From the NCBI GenBank assembly GCA_034440575.1, contig JAOTOL010001646.1:3649501-3713500 (forward strand): a stretch of DNA of 64,000 nucleotides, read 5' to 3'. Source of the stretch: Imbricaverruca yamaguchii (Eukaryota; Arthropoda; Thecostraca; Neoverrucidae). The position numbers were made by a program, and so were the translations under genes. Shown piece by piece: positions 1 to 43,200 of the stretch (position 1 is the stretch's first letter; each line of letters starts with the position of its first letter). The notes below the pieces were generated by a model. It did no database searches. It was not told where the DNA came from and saw nothing but the letters and a program-made list of their open reading frames with translations.

Positions 1-78
1 TGGATGAGTGCGCGGACTGATAGATGAGTGCTCGGAATGATGAATGAGTGCTCGGGGTGATGGATGAGTGCTCGGAGC
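1..78. repeat. 21-bp tandem repeat at the window edge
   Basis: Nearly four units of GATGAGTGCTCGGAATGAT type. The array probably extends beyond base 1. It would lie in POLR3B intron 22 or near the missing last exon. Confidence 0.85.
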
Positions 79-869
79 TGGCAGAGAAGCCGCATGCTGT
101 CTTTACCAGGCACCATCCAGGCTGTAGAAGACAATGGCACCATGGCTGGAGATCTCGGGTGGGTAGGAGTCCGGGCCCCCTGATTTGGTACCTCGGCAAT
201 GTTGGCCCTAGTATTTAGCTGCCAGCTTACTGTAATCCAACGGCGTGTTCCCTTGATATATCCGGACCCAAACATATCACCATCATTATACATATGGCGA
301 AATGAATCAGGAAAATAGCGTACATCGTCCCATTTTCGAGCTCCACGACTTCAATGGCCCCACGCGAGATGGTGCGTGCTGTATCAACATGCGCGTCAGA
401 CGTCTCGCTAATGCTAGTGACGTCACAGATCCTGTATATTTCTCTGATACAATTTCCGCAGGATCCGGAAAATATTCCAGATTGTGCGAGCTTCGAACGG
501 TGATTTGGCGGACCTGATCCAGAAGTATGACGCCGCCCGAAACATTTTTCACAGGTCCGAGTTAGAAACGTGCCCTCCGAGATGGTAGGGGCCTGTCTTG
601 GTCTATTTCGCAGCGTGGATCGCAGGGTAAACAGCCATTCAATAAGTACCGCTTAGCATGGACTCTCGCCAGCAGAATACAGACGCAGGACATTCGTGTT
701 TAAAAATGGTGCGCGGTTAAAATACAATCGGATTGCATGTTATCGAGTGCGGCAGCTGTCGACCATGCTGCAACTCAGACCTGGACATGCCAGCCCACCG
801 GCAGAGCTCCAAAACATGGCACTCACCCGCCCAGGCACCTGGACCTCCCACTCACCTGCCTGAACACTT
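79..869. other. Unassigned, probable POLR3B intron 22
   Basis: No exon of the expected C-terminal zinc-binding segment (CxxC followed by RIPYACKLLFQEL-like residues) is readable on the minus strand. The short open frames at 302-552 have no recognised family. Nothing else is seen. Confidence 0.4.
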
Positions 870-31074
<30,205 letters not shown>

Positions 31075-32239
31075 GTTTTAGCTTGATGGCATACCCATGC
31101 TGAAACAATCAACACACCATGATCAACACACAGCCAACGGCAGTGTGTCAAAGTTCACTCAGCTATGCATCAGGATGTAGCTGAAATTTATCCTTGGAGA
31201 GCCTGTGATAGGCGATTTGAAATGGAACAGTATTCTGCTGATTCCTTGCTTTTAAATAAGCCCAAATTCCAATTCTGATGACTACATTTCTCAGGGCATG
31301 GTGTTTTTACATCCTGGCCAGGATGCCTAAAATCACGAAATTGAACACACTGATAAACAGCCATTAACAATATTATGGACAGCTTGATATGACTGAATGA
31401 TCAAACTGGGTTAACAACTATCACTGCATTTCATTTATTTACAAATGCATGTGTGATTATTTGGCCCTTGATTTCCACATCCCTACACCCTAGATGGGTG
31501 TAGGGATGTCTAGATACCCATGGGTGTAGAATATGGCGCCTGTTGATGACATGATCAGACCGAGGCATCTCACATACCAATGCAGAGTCTGCTGCCTTAC
31601 ATGACCGTCTTCCCTTTACCTCTCCATGCCACGTGCATTGTCTAAATATCACGTTTTTCATCACGTCGCGACAGCATGCCACTGCATTGAGTGCATGTGC
31701 CTGGTGTACAGATGCAAATGCAAATATTGGAAAACAATTATACCAGTATAAGGAGTCATGAGGGGGCACTGGTCGACTAAGAGCATGATGAGGGCTATGG
31801 TGCTCCTATGCCGCAGCATGGTGCTCCTATGCTGCGGGACACTGGATAGGGTGTCACACCATCACAGGACCCCTGTGAACTGACCAAGACTCTTGGCAAT
31901 CTGTGAAAACACACATTACTGAACCAATTTTCTAAAAGAGGTACAATAAGTTCAACATGAAGCAAAGCCTATCTCAACAATTTTGCCCAGTGCATTTAAC
32001 CCTGATATATTCCATATTCAGCTGAGGCACCTGACTGCAAAAATAGTGCCTAAAATGTACGTGGTACACTGAAAAGCAATCCAATTCAATCAAATCTGGC
32101 TGCACTTCGGTCAACATCAGACTTTTACTGAATATGACATGCATATGTCAAGCTTAAATGAACTATGACAAATTATCACCTTAGCATAGTTGTCATAGTG
32201 TGTCACATGCTAAAATGAAAACCTAATGACCATTCTTGT
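31075..32239. other. Spacer upstream of POLR3B
   Basis: Expected to hold the POLR3B promoter and 5' UTR. No TATA box, CpG-dense stretch or conserved element is recognised. A short inverted repeat around 31480-31515 (ACACCCTAGATGGGTGTAGGG) is the only structure seen. Confidence 0.3.
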
Positions 32240-33425
32240 TTGTTTAGTGGGTGGTTCACGACGCACTTTATGCATATTCAGGGCTAATGACACTGCCCAC
32301 ACTGTTTTGCCAGTGGGCAACGGGATTGGGAACTGTCCCAGGTGGCGCTAGTGTCGAACGTGGGTCATTTGGTATCCAGAGCCCCACAGGTTAACATTCG
32401 CACGTCCGGCGGTCCGCGCCAACTTCGCATGTCCGGGGTGGGCAGATGTCTGCCCCATAAGATCTCTAGAACTATGCTAGCTAGCGAAAAACGGAAAACG
32501 GCGTTGGCTAGCTGGTGACGGGCTCCATCTAAAGTGTTTCGGTCATTTTTTCGTTCAGGTCAACAGTCAGGTCATTGGGTCATCATAGGTCAAATTCGAC
32601 CAGATCAGGTGGGACTCAGATATTGACACATATCCCAGGACCTGCAACAGATAGAAACAAACGGCGAACGCTATTCGACAGTCCTTGAAATGCGTTACCG
32701 ACAATAGGAGGTGTTAACTGATTAAGGTCAGGTGAACCAAAACTCAGACCAAGGTCATGAAGTCATGACCTCAGGCCCAGGCCTAGGGAGGTCATGTAAT
32801 GTATCAATCGACACGTTTTGACGATACAAGCACAATGCCTGTAATTGCAGCCCTCTAGCTCAATGCAGTGAGATGCAATGCACATAAATGTGTAGTGATC
32901 TCAGGTGACCTCAGAGTCCTTGGTGAGGTCACTGAGCAAAAATATCAGTGGTAACATTGAGCATAGCTTCCATCTACATGCCACAACCATTGTGAGATCA
33001 TTCCGAGCACAAATATGTAACCAGGAAACATTCGTATATTTTACCATAGCCCTATAATGGGGAAGCGATGGCAGCGACCTGATCTAAGGTCAATGCTACG
33101 AAGAAAAAAAAACTATATACATATTATGGTCCCTGACGAGATCATGACATGTTATAAGTTTGAAATCAATCGCCAAATTATTGTGGAAGTTATGCCACCT
33201 AGAACTCCGAGTGTGGCTTGGTCACTTCGCATGGCCTGCTGACCTGACCTGAGATGACCCAGGATTAAAAATGTATGAGGATATGCGAAAAAGACCAATG
33301 AACAGCCATGTGAGGTTTGGCCTTGCTAACCCGATTAGTATGGAGGCAAATTAGGAAAAACTGCAGGGGAAAAATATCTGCCCCCCCCTGGATGTGTGTG
33401 TGTTAATCACTTGGCCATTCCCAAC
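32240..33425 (-). mobile_element. SINE family B split by a TTAA-flanked element
   Basis: SINE sequence occupies 32240-32390 (tail and body, minus strand) and resumes at about 33403-33425 (head, GGGAATGGCCAAGTGATTAA). The 1,008 bp in between is a separate insertion. Confidence 0.75.
32395..33402. mobile_element. TTAA-flanked non-autonomous DNA element (piggyBac-like MITE?)
   Basis: Flanked by TTAA at 32391-32394 and 33403-33406, exactly inside a SINE B copy. The ends are imperfect inverted repeats: CATTCGCACGTCCGGCGG on the left against CACACACATCCAGGGGGG (reverse complement) on the right; GGGCAGATGTCTGCC sits near the left end and its counterpart ATATCTGCCCC near the right. TTAA duplication is characteristic of the piggyBac superfamily. 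No transposase frame is seen. The interior is rich in TGACCT/AGGTCA words. Confidence 0.6.
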
Positions 33426-33502
33426 CCATACGGTACAGTCAAGTAAGATTATTTACAATGTAAAGATATCTCGTCTTTTTAAGTTGATATGACCAGATTA
33501 AG

Positions 33503-34110
33503 ATCATTTTGCATGTAAATACAGTGGGAATTTTCTAGGTTTAAGACATGTGCTTGAAAATTTGGACAATGATTTTGTTTTGTTTTTAAAAGATGCTGGG
33601 CTAGGTACGTTAAAAAGAAAGAAAAGAGAAAAAGGTGAAGCTAGGTGGTGATATAGAAGTTGGCATCTCACCCTTTGACAAACATCCTATTTGAAAACAT
33701 CTCTGGAGAAGACGAAATGTCCAAATTTCTGAAGAAGTTCTTAGGACATAGAGACATGTTGATAAATGAGCAAGCGACATGATGTGAAAACTATTCAAAT
33801 ACTGTTGCAATTAATTGGGTTGATATCAGTAAGATCATTTGCTGTAAATACAGTGGGAATTTTCTAGGTTTAAGAAATAGTGCCTTGAAAATTTTAGACA
33901 ATGATTTTGCTTTGTTTTTAAAAGATGCTGGGCTAGGTAAATTAAAAAGTAAGAAAAAGAGAAAAAGGTGAAGTTAGGTGGTGATATAGAAGTAGGCATC
34001 TCACCCTTTGACAACCATCCTATTTGAAAACATCTCTGAGAAGGACGAAATGTCCAAATTTCTGAAGAAGTTCTTAGGACACAGACATGTTGATAAATGA
34101 GCAAGCAACA
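33503..34110. repeat. Direct duplication of about 280 bp
   Basis: The block starting ACAGTGGGAATTTTCTAGGT and including AAGATGCTGGGCTAGGTA and GAAATGTCCAAATTTCTGAA occurs twice (33503-33783 and 33832-34110) at roughly 90-95% identity. Function unknown; possibly a repeat-family fragment. Confidence 0.88.
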
Positions 34111-34231
34111 TATTGGCAACCTCACTGTGATAGACTTGCATAGGAATCCCACTAGGGGCATCAGCAGGATGTTATGTCAGGGGTGGCATGCATCTTTTAG
34201 GGCATGGCAGGGCAGGGGATGGACAGGGCAG

Positions 34232-34292
34232 GGTATGGTATGGTATGGTATGGTATGGTATGGTATGGTATGGTATGGTATGGTATGGTATT
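34232..34292. repeat. (TATGG)n microsatellite
   Basis: About twelve TATGG units, followed to 34460 by decayed TGGTAGGGTGTGG-type sequence. Confidence 0.97.
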
Positions 34293-35599
34293 GTATATGG
34301 TGGGGTATGGTATGATATGGTAGGGTGTGGTACATGGTAGGGTGTGGTGTGATATGGTAGGGTGTGGTATGATATGGTAGGGTATAGTATGATGTGATGG
34401 TATATGATGTGGATGTGGTATGGTAGGATATGGCAGGGAAGGTTAGGGTGGGGCATGCTATGGTATTGGGTGTGTTGGATTAGACAAGGTGAAGCCAGCC
34501 TAATACAAGGCTCAGGTAGGCTCTCCTACCATACCCACAAGGTCAGACTGCAAAGCATGGTTCAGACAGCTGAATAGGGCACACTGCTCAATGATGCAAC
34601 ATGCTGATCCCCTGTATGATATCCTGGTTGAGTCACTGACAGGAAGTCAGCAAAAAGTCGGACCAACTTGTAAACTCTTGTGGCTCTTCATTTCCTATGG
34701 AACTGCTTACTTTTCAGCCTGCAAGCAAAATAGCACCAAAAAAGGTCCACAAAAACAATGCATAAAAAGAAAATGCAATGAAGCATAGCATAACCAAAAC
34801 CTAGCCTAACCTGATTGAGAAAAAGAATGTAAAAGTTTGGAAACATTTTACATGATTGTTTTCCTTACAAAATGTGCATGTCAAAAGAAAACCTAACTAG
34901 TACTAATCTAACCTAGCCTAACCTGCTTTTAAAGAATGACAATTCCCTTTCCATTTTTTAATCCAAATTTCCCAACTTAAAAAGGCATTTGTATAGAAGA
35001 ATCCACTGAGCACGAACTGCAGCACAAAAGGAATGAATTTGGCTTGTGGAAGCTTACCTAGCAATCAAGACTGCAAAATATAGTGCTTTCAATTAGATCT
35101 TGTTGATGCTGAGTGGGCAACAATTTGTGATTGGTACAGTGATTGGTGTGGGGATGGTACCTACCTGACATATGAAGGATGATAACCCACTGACAATTTA
35201 CACTTCAAAATCACAACAAGAAAATCACTGCATTTGGAAAAAAACTGCAAGAGTAAAGTGTACCATATTTGTCTCAATTGGCAGCTGTGAAATTTGTTAA
35301 CACAGAAAATTTCATGTTGCCAAATTCAGTTGAGGATCCCATATCACCCAAGGTAGCAGAATGGAAAGTACAGGAGGTTGATTGTGATTTAATCTTGTGT
35401 ATTTTTATATTGATTCAATATGAAACACCTTTGTGCTTATGAAGAAAAGGTGCTTACCCTAGGCCTCTCAATCTTCTTACCCCATGTCTTTATATATTTA
35501 GTGCTTAGATATGATAATAGTTCGCTGGAATTGTAATTTTAAAAAATATGCAGGAATTGCCACATATTAATTACACTCTAAAACATGTTTATATTCATT

Positions 35600-36372
35600 T
35601 TTACCCACAATGGTACTGCCAAGTCATGGGGGCTGGCAATGAATGCCAAGAAATGTGCAGTTCTGAAAGTACACCATGGCTCATATGACTATAAATTTTG
35701 GTCCTTATCCAAATTATTATCTGGATGGTTTTCATGTGAGCTTTGTTGAGGTCCATACTGACTTGGCATCACAGTAGATACAAACTTGCAATTTCATCAA
35801 CATATTGACAGAATAGTGCAGAAAGCTGGGAGTCTGGCCAGCAACCTGCTAAGTTCTACTTTATGCTGCTCACCCAAATTTATGAAAATACTATACATTA
35901 CTCACATCAGGCCACTTTTGGAGTTTTCATCATGTGTTTGGAACACAGGTTACATTGTGGATATAAAGCATCTAGAATTGGTACAGAGAAGGTGGAGAAG
36001 AAACATAGAGGGATGAATGGTGTGAATTATGGAACCTGATTACGGAAACTAGATTTGTACTCAGTTAAAGGTAGATTAATTGGAGCAGACATGATCAAAT
36101 GCTGGAAGGTTTTTCATGGCCATTCTGCCATTAAGATCACAGACATGTTTGTGCTGGCACCTTCAGTGAACACATGTGGCCACTCCCTGAAATTGGCACA
36201 CAGGCGAGCATCAGTAGATTGCAGGAATATATTTTTTTGCCTCAGATGCTGTGCCACCTGGAATTTGCTGCCTGAAGATGTGGCAATCTTAACAGACCTA
36301 GGGACATCTAAAGCAGCACTGGATGCAAATTGTTGTACTGGATGCACATTGTTGTACAAATATATTGAATAG
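35600..36372 (+). mobile_element. LINE reverse-transcriptase C-terminal remnant
   Basis: Discontinuous frame reads LAMNAKKCAVLKV, LGITVDTNLQFHQHIDRIV, THIRPLLEFSSCVWNTG, HLELVQRRWRRNIEG, then LIGADMIKCWKVFHG and FFCLRCCATWNLLPEDV. These are the thumb and post-RT motifs of CR1/Jockey-type elements. Two stops and a frame break show it is dead. Confidence 0.8.
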
Positions 36373-37172
36373 GACTAACTATGGTAATATACTAATCTAA
36401 CTTGTAGAGTAGCTTCTATCTGATAACCATACTTTTCTTAGTCTAGAGGACTGACATACCCGCAGATACGGCCCCCCCCCCTTCATCGGTCACGGAACTC
36501 ATCTCTGGGTGAGTGATGCTCGAGAATTTGGGGAGCCAACCAAGTGAGAGAACCGGGTGAGAGAATGTTTATTCTTTGGATATCATATTAATCCGAAAAT
36601 AAGATTTACCAATTTTTGGTTGCATTTTCCGTGGGAAAAAGAATAAAATGGTCCCACATGGTCCCATCATCTTACTCACGTTAAAAAATATGCTTTGATT
36701 ACTTGTTTCCGAATTGTTGTATCACGTTTAAAGTAAGCAGAAAATACTGTGCGCGATTCGGACAACCTGATGACTTTTAGAAATGATACCGAAGCTCCCG
36801 CATTCCTGTTTTCCAAACCACGAACTAAACGATTGCCACAGGATACCTACCCCAAAATAATGCCGAAAGACAACCCAATCGCCTGACAATCACCCAACAA
36901 GCGGCGACCGCGCAGCGACGACCATGAACTCGTGCGCGAAACAACCCGTATATTCTTTTGTATCTTCTGCGCCGTGGGTGCCTCACAACATAGTTTAAGT
37001 AGTTTTTCTTCGATGTAAGACTTGATTAATTTTATTGTCAATATGCATTTAATAGGCAACTTTTTATTTCGTTGTTACATTTCCCTTCTTTATCTGCTTT
37101 TCACGCAATAGATCAAAATATTAAAAGTATTTTCTCGAAATTGACGCTGCTGCAGCCCAGCTTCATAAACTT
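36373..37172. promoter_or_regulatory. Probable RPL13A promoter region
   Basis: Sequence upstream of RPL13A exon 1, not resolved further. No TATA box is seen at the usual distance. Placement relies only on the exon 1 assignment. Confidence 0.35.
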
Positions 37173-37179
37173 CCTTTTC
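37173..37179 (+). promoter_or_regulatory. RPL13A: Candidate 5' TOP tract of RPL13A
   Basis: CCTTTTC lies 11 bases before the start codon. Ribosomal protein mRNAs usually start with a C followed by pyrimidines, and the resulting very short 5' UTR fits that class. The transcription start is inferred. Confidence 0.4.
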
Positions 37180-37189
37180 GCAAGCCGTG

Positions 37190-37207
37190 ATGTCTGAGAG
37201 GAAGCGG
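37190..37207 (+). CDS. RPL13A: RPL13A exon 1 (six codons)
   Basis: ATG plus five codons (MSERKR), then donor GTGAGT. Chosen because it has a start codon, joins phase 0 to exon 2 (AIVVDGG), has the right N-terminal length and is preceded by a pyrimidine tract. It is too short for homology to prove. Confidence 0.65.
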
Positions 37208-40200
37208 GTGAGTGCATTGCGATATGTTACGCGTTCGCCGGCATGTTTTGGTCTTGCGAGATTTTGAGGGCTCGAGTCATATATTCTTCTCATATTTCGA
37301 GTTTTTCCTTGGTGTATTTCTGCGGTTATTTCTGCTGCTATGATGGTATCATTTTGGCCATCATGGCGCATCCGTTCTAAGTTGTGACTAGGTTGCCCTA
37401 TATTTATGGTTTGTCCAGTTACTGGAAAAGGAACAAGTCATAATGTTCGAAATGAATAAGACCCACGTGCAACTATCGGCAGAGTGGGAAACTTACTTTC
37501 CTGGTTTGGAGTCCCAGGGCAAACAGATTTCTCCCAGAGTACATTTTCAGGGACATTTTGTATGCATGAAATCTATTTACCGTAACCGACGAGAAAATCA
37601 TATGTACCTAGTCAGTACCTAGATAATATGTGTAAGTAATACACATAATTTCTGGTCACATCAAAGCATAGAAACAAAAGTGAACAATGGACAGCACTGC
37701 AAGATGGAGTTGTGATGATCAGCTCAGCTTTGTCTCATGACTCACAGGAGCAATGCACTTTCCTTTCACTGTTGGTCTCAGTACAAGGCTAGCCAAATGA
37801 AAAACAAGTAGTTCATGCTTCACCAGGGTGGGAATTAAGGCACTTCTTAAGAGATTTCATCTCTGAAAACTTTTTTGCACTGGATTCATACTAGATAGAA
37901 TGGGCTTCACGTATACTCTGACACAAGCATGCAGAAGGAACAAAAATACCACTAAAAACTAATACAAGATTGAATAAAACATCCAGCAAACATGTTATTC
38001 TACTTATGATTACCAAATTTGATTAGCTACTTTTCATATCATCAAGCACATAGACAACACCTGAACCCACACCACACCACAACCAGAGGAAATGCAGACA
38101 ACGTGCCAAACCTTGCACCTGCACACTGAATAGTGGCCTCGGTCACTATGAATTTGGCTGATGTCTCCAGAAACCTGCTTTTGAGCCACCCTATAGTGGG
38201 AAAAACTGACCATTTTAAGAGACGACTTAAGGAGTCCTGGAGGCCTCTGATCGAAATTTGCTTCATTAACATTTTCTGCTCTGAAAACTGTCTTTCAACC
38301 AATGAATGCAAGGTACTTTTTAAATGACTTAACCATTAGTAACTTTGAACACATGTTTACAGTGCTGCAAACACAAGACCTTGACTGATCCTTTGCTTTA
38401 CACAGCACAACCATCATTTCTGATTGTCAAGGTAGTGGGGTCTCATCCATATCATGCTCAGAGTTGGTGAGTTCGAGCTGAGGGTGAAGTGTGAATTGTT
38501 TGTTTGTTTTTCATTTGGCTAGCCTTGTACTGAGACCAACAGTGAAAGGAAAGCACATTGCTCCTGTGAGTTATGAGGGACAAAGCTGAGCTGATTATCA
38601 TAACTCCCTTTCTTGTGGTGTCTTGTGGTTGTGTTCACTTTGTTTCTATGCTTTGATGTGACCAAAAATGATGTGTATTACTTGTGCATATTATGTAGAT
38701 ACTGACTAGATACATATGATTTTCCTGTTGGTTACTGGCAAATAGATTCCATACATGAAAACTAATGTCCATGAAAATGTACTCCAGAAGAAATATGTTC
38801 GCATGCACGACTCAAAACCTTGAAAGTAAGTTTCCCACCCTGTGCTTCACCCTCAGCTCAGAGCCCACACCTATCTACCCATGCAGTCAATCTCCTACCC
38901 TTTTTGGATCCAACACCATACTGCACATGCCGCAATCAGATGCAGTAGCAACTCGCAAAGCTTGTGTTTGCAGTATGACGCTGCTAAACATGTGTGCAAA
39001 GTTGCTGATGGTTATGTCATCTAAAAAATACCTTGCATTGATGGGTTGAAAGACAGTTTTCAAAACAGAAAATGCTAAGGAAGCAAATTCTGATTAGCAG
39101 CCTCCTGGATTATGGAAGATGTCTCTTAAAACTGTTGGTTTTTCCCACTATAGGGTGGCTCAAGAGCAGGTTTCTGGAGATGCATCAGCCAAATTTGAAG
39201 CAACCAGAGGCCAGTGTGCAGGCACGAGGTTTGGCATGTTGTCAGCATTTCCTTTGGTTGTGGTTTGGTGTTGTGTGTGTTGGGATGCTGTGAGCTTGAT
39301 GGTATGAAAAGTGGTTAGTTTAGTTCTTTAGAGATTTCATCTTAAAACATTTTTGCACTGTGTTCATACTGGATAGAATGGACTTCATGTGTACTCTGAC
39401 ATGGATATGCAGAAGGGACAAAAATACCAGTAAAAAGCAAACAAGATTCAAAGAAGCATCCACCAAACATGCTATTATACTTACTATTACCAAATAAACC
39501 AGCCACTTTTCATACCATTGAGCACACACAGACATCTGAACATGCCACACAAACACAACCAACTGAAATGCTGACATCATTGTGGCAGACTTTGTGCCTG
39601 CACACTGACCAGTGGCCTCCCATGATTACAAATTTGACAGGCATCTCCAGAATTCTGCTTTTGAGCCACACCATAGTAGGAAAAAGAGACATTTTCTAGC
39701 AGAGTGGGAAACTTCCTTTCCTGGTTTGGAGTAGAGTGCAAGCAGATTTCTTCCACAGTACATTTTCATGGACATTATTTTTTATGTATGGAATCTATTT
39801 GCAGGTAACCAATGGTAAAATCATATGTACCTAGTCAGTACCTATCATATCTGACTGGTGTGTGAGGTAGTGGTGCTGGGTCTGTATCATTTAGGGAATT
39901 GGCTGCATAGGTAGGTAGGTGTGTGCTCTGAGCTGAGGGTGAAGTGTGAATTATTTGTGCATTTTTCATCTGGCTAGCCTTGTACTGACACCAACAATGA
40001 AAGGAAAGCACATTGCTCCTGTGTGTTAGGAGAGCTGAGGTGATTATCACAAATCCCTGCCTCATTGTGCTATCTGCTGTTCACTTATTTGTTCCTATGT
40101 TATCAAACTAAATGCAGTTGATGTGCCCTGAAGCCCACGTAACTAACTCAGTCACCAGAGATGCAGACTACATGTCAACAGTGCTTGCAAGACTGCACAT

Positions 40201-43200
40201 CTATGCTGAGTACTATGTTCTCAAGACTAGAGCTGCAGATCCACAGACCTATGTCCATGCTACCCATATAGTTGGAAAATTTGACAGTTTTAAGATGTAT
40301 CCTGTGGAGTTCCAGAGGCCAGTGTTCTGAATTGCCTTAGTTAGTGTTTTATTTTCTGAAATTTGACCACCAGAGTTTGACACTTTCTGAGTTGGTATAA
40401 CTGACAGCATTTACAGAGTCCACCTGCTACCAATCAGGGTGAGAGGCTGTCAATGCTACATTACCTAGCAGTTGATTGAATCATAAAGTAACCCAAGGTT
40501 CATTCATCACTTTTTGGCAAACTAAATGTCAAAGCATTGGAACAGAGTAGTGGATAATGGATGCCATGGCATGGCAAAGAATCAATATAAGCACAGCTTC
40601 TGTCATAACTCAGGAGCAATGTGCTTTCCTTTCACTGTTGGTTTCAGTGCAATGCTTAACCATATGAAATACAAGCAAAAATCCTTCACCATTCCCCATC
40701 AGCTCAGAGCACATACCTACCTATGCAACAAATTCCCTATGTAATATGAACCCACCTCTGCTACTGCACATGCCACAGCCATGGGTTGGATGTGATAGCA
40801 GTGCTCAACACAAAGAATCAATCAATGTCTTGTGATTGTGGCATGACACTACTGGCAATGTCTTCAAAATTGCTAATGGTTATGACATGGAAAAATACCT
40901 TGCATTGACTCCTTCACAGACAGATTTCAGAGTAGAAAATACTAATGCAGCCAATTCTCATCAGGCTGCAGAGCAAGTCTTAAATCTGTCTAAACTCACT
41001 TAAAATGTTCCAGCTACATGGGTGGCATGAATGCAGGTTTTCAGAGATGCGGCTCTAGGGTTGGGGTACCTGGAGAGCTTTGTCCTTGGAGTGCAGGCTT
41101 GCAGGCCTTTTTGGCGAGTTGTCTGTGTTTCCAGTGATTGGATTGAGTGGAGTGTAAATCTGTGTTCTTGCTGCTGACTGCTATGAATAGTGGTTTGTTT
41201 TAGTGGTAACTGTAAGTGGAATAACCAGCATTTTTGTTGGCCAGTGTGACGAATTCAAACAGCATTTTTGTGGGTGTTGTTCTTTTTTCTTTCGTTTTTT
41301 TTGTTGATGTCTTTGTTCCTACATTTGTGTTGGAGTGCATGTGAGGCCTATCCTTTAACAGTCATGCCACGAACAAGACCTTGACTGATCCTTGTCAATC
41401 AATTTCATGTCGTACATTTAATATCAAAGATGTTTAATTACAGTGGTGCAGGTGTGGAGGTCTGGCTGTGTTCCATCACTCAGGACTTCTCACATATACA
41501 TGGCCATAGACTCATGTCTTGCCCTGGCCCATAGCGATAGTGTTTGCTTAATGTGACTTAGTGTTAGTGTTTGCTGACTTCCTGTTCCAGGCGATTGTGG
41601 TGGATGGCGGCGGCCACCTCCTCGGCCGCTTGGCAGCGGTTGTGGCCAAGGCTCTTCTTAGTGGCAACAAGGTGGTTGTCCTGAGATGTGAAGACATCAA
41701 CATCTCTGGCTCCTTCTACAGGTATTCATAAAATTTGTGTACAATAGTGAGTCATGAATCACTGACTAATGCATTGTAGGTTGCAACCCCCATCCACATC
41801 TTATGCATCTTGGTGATGGTGCAAAAATTATCCACCACTGTGGCTTCCAGTATGACATTCAACAAGCAGCTGTTAACTTTATGCATATGTTTTGTTTGCC
41901 TTTCAATGTTGCTGCATTTCTTTGGCATATTTGACCTGTTTCTGTGGGTTTGTTTCCAGACAAGTAATGCACTGAGCACTAATTGACTACATAGCTGCAG
42001 TACTGCAAGTTCCTTTTTTGTCATATTTGCAGAATGCAGGTGTCTGAGCTTAGTTACCATGTATTCATAGCTTAGGTACCATATACTGTTTGGTTCCATG
42101 ACTTGGAATGCAGCAAATCCATTGTTTGCTGTAGGCAGGTTTTTATTCATAGCAGTTCAGCTGGAGAAAATGCATGTCTGTTTGAGTTGATGTGCTAAGC
42201 ACACTCTTTTTTCAGGAACAAGTTGAAGTACATGGCATACTTGAGGAAAAGATGCAACGTCAACCCTGCTCGGGGACCGTTCCACTTCCGAGCGCCGAGC
42301 ATGATGCTGAGACGTGTGATCCGAGGTATGTTGATGAATCCAACTTGTATTCTATAGTGATTGTTTCTAATACGTAAATATTAACTGTTGTATATTGCAG
42401 CCATGTATATCTAATCTTATACTATCACATTATCCACTGTTGATATCTTGACTATTGCTCACTAATCTGGCCAGCACCTGGTTTTATCCTGGCTTCTGGT
42501 GTGAGAGTGAACAATTTCAGCAATAACATCCAACTATGATATGCAAGTTGTATTTGTAGTGTTGAGAAGGATCAGATAAGATGTGCTGTTCTCTTCTAAT
42601 GAACCCAACTTGATCTGGGTGCAAATGATCAATTCTTGTTGAAGCTCCCTGAATCCCAAATAACCGACTAACCCAGCTTGATCACTCCACAACCAACGAA
42701 CTCGCTATCAGCCTTATCTTCCGGGCTTGGCTCAGGTGTGACTTTGCCACTACATATACACTGACATCAGCTCCACCACTTGGGGCGGGGATGGCCGAGT
42801 GGTTAAGGTGTCGGGCTATGGGAACCAAAGGTCCGGGTTCCTGCCCACCCGGATCCATCCCCGGGCCCGGCGAAATGGGCGGCGCCTTGCCGTGATGTGC
42901 ATGTGTGTTATAACCAGTAAACAAACAAAACGGTCACCCTGGCTGAGCCTATTCTGCAGCTATCCCTTCTATACTATTCCTCATCCTTGTTGGTCTGACC
43001 CTGCAGTTCTCTGCCACCCCCTAATAGCCCCTTTTTATACAACTTGGCTTTTTGTTGGGTAATGATCCAACTCCACTGCTATTTGCCATATGTCAAAATA
43101 CCAGGAAATGTTTGTTACAGCTGGATAAATATGAAATTGAATGTGCTCTTGGATGCTACTTAAGTACTGAGGAAGTAAATAGTGACTGGGGTATTTAACC

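Noticed and set aside
79..140. Last POLR3B exon from a minus-strand frame reading MRLLCQLRALIH
   Set aside because: Only vaguely like the expected KLLFQELQSMNI. The preceding zinc-site residues and an acceptor are absent, so the match is taken as chance.
302..552. Opposing 71- and 81-codon frames
   Set aside because: No recognised motif, no splice partners in frame with POLR3B. Left unassigned.
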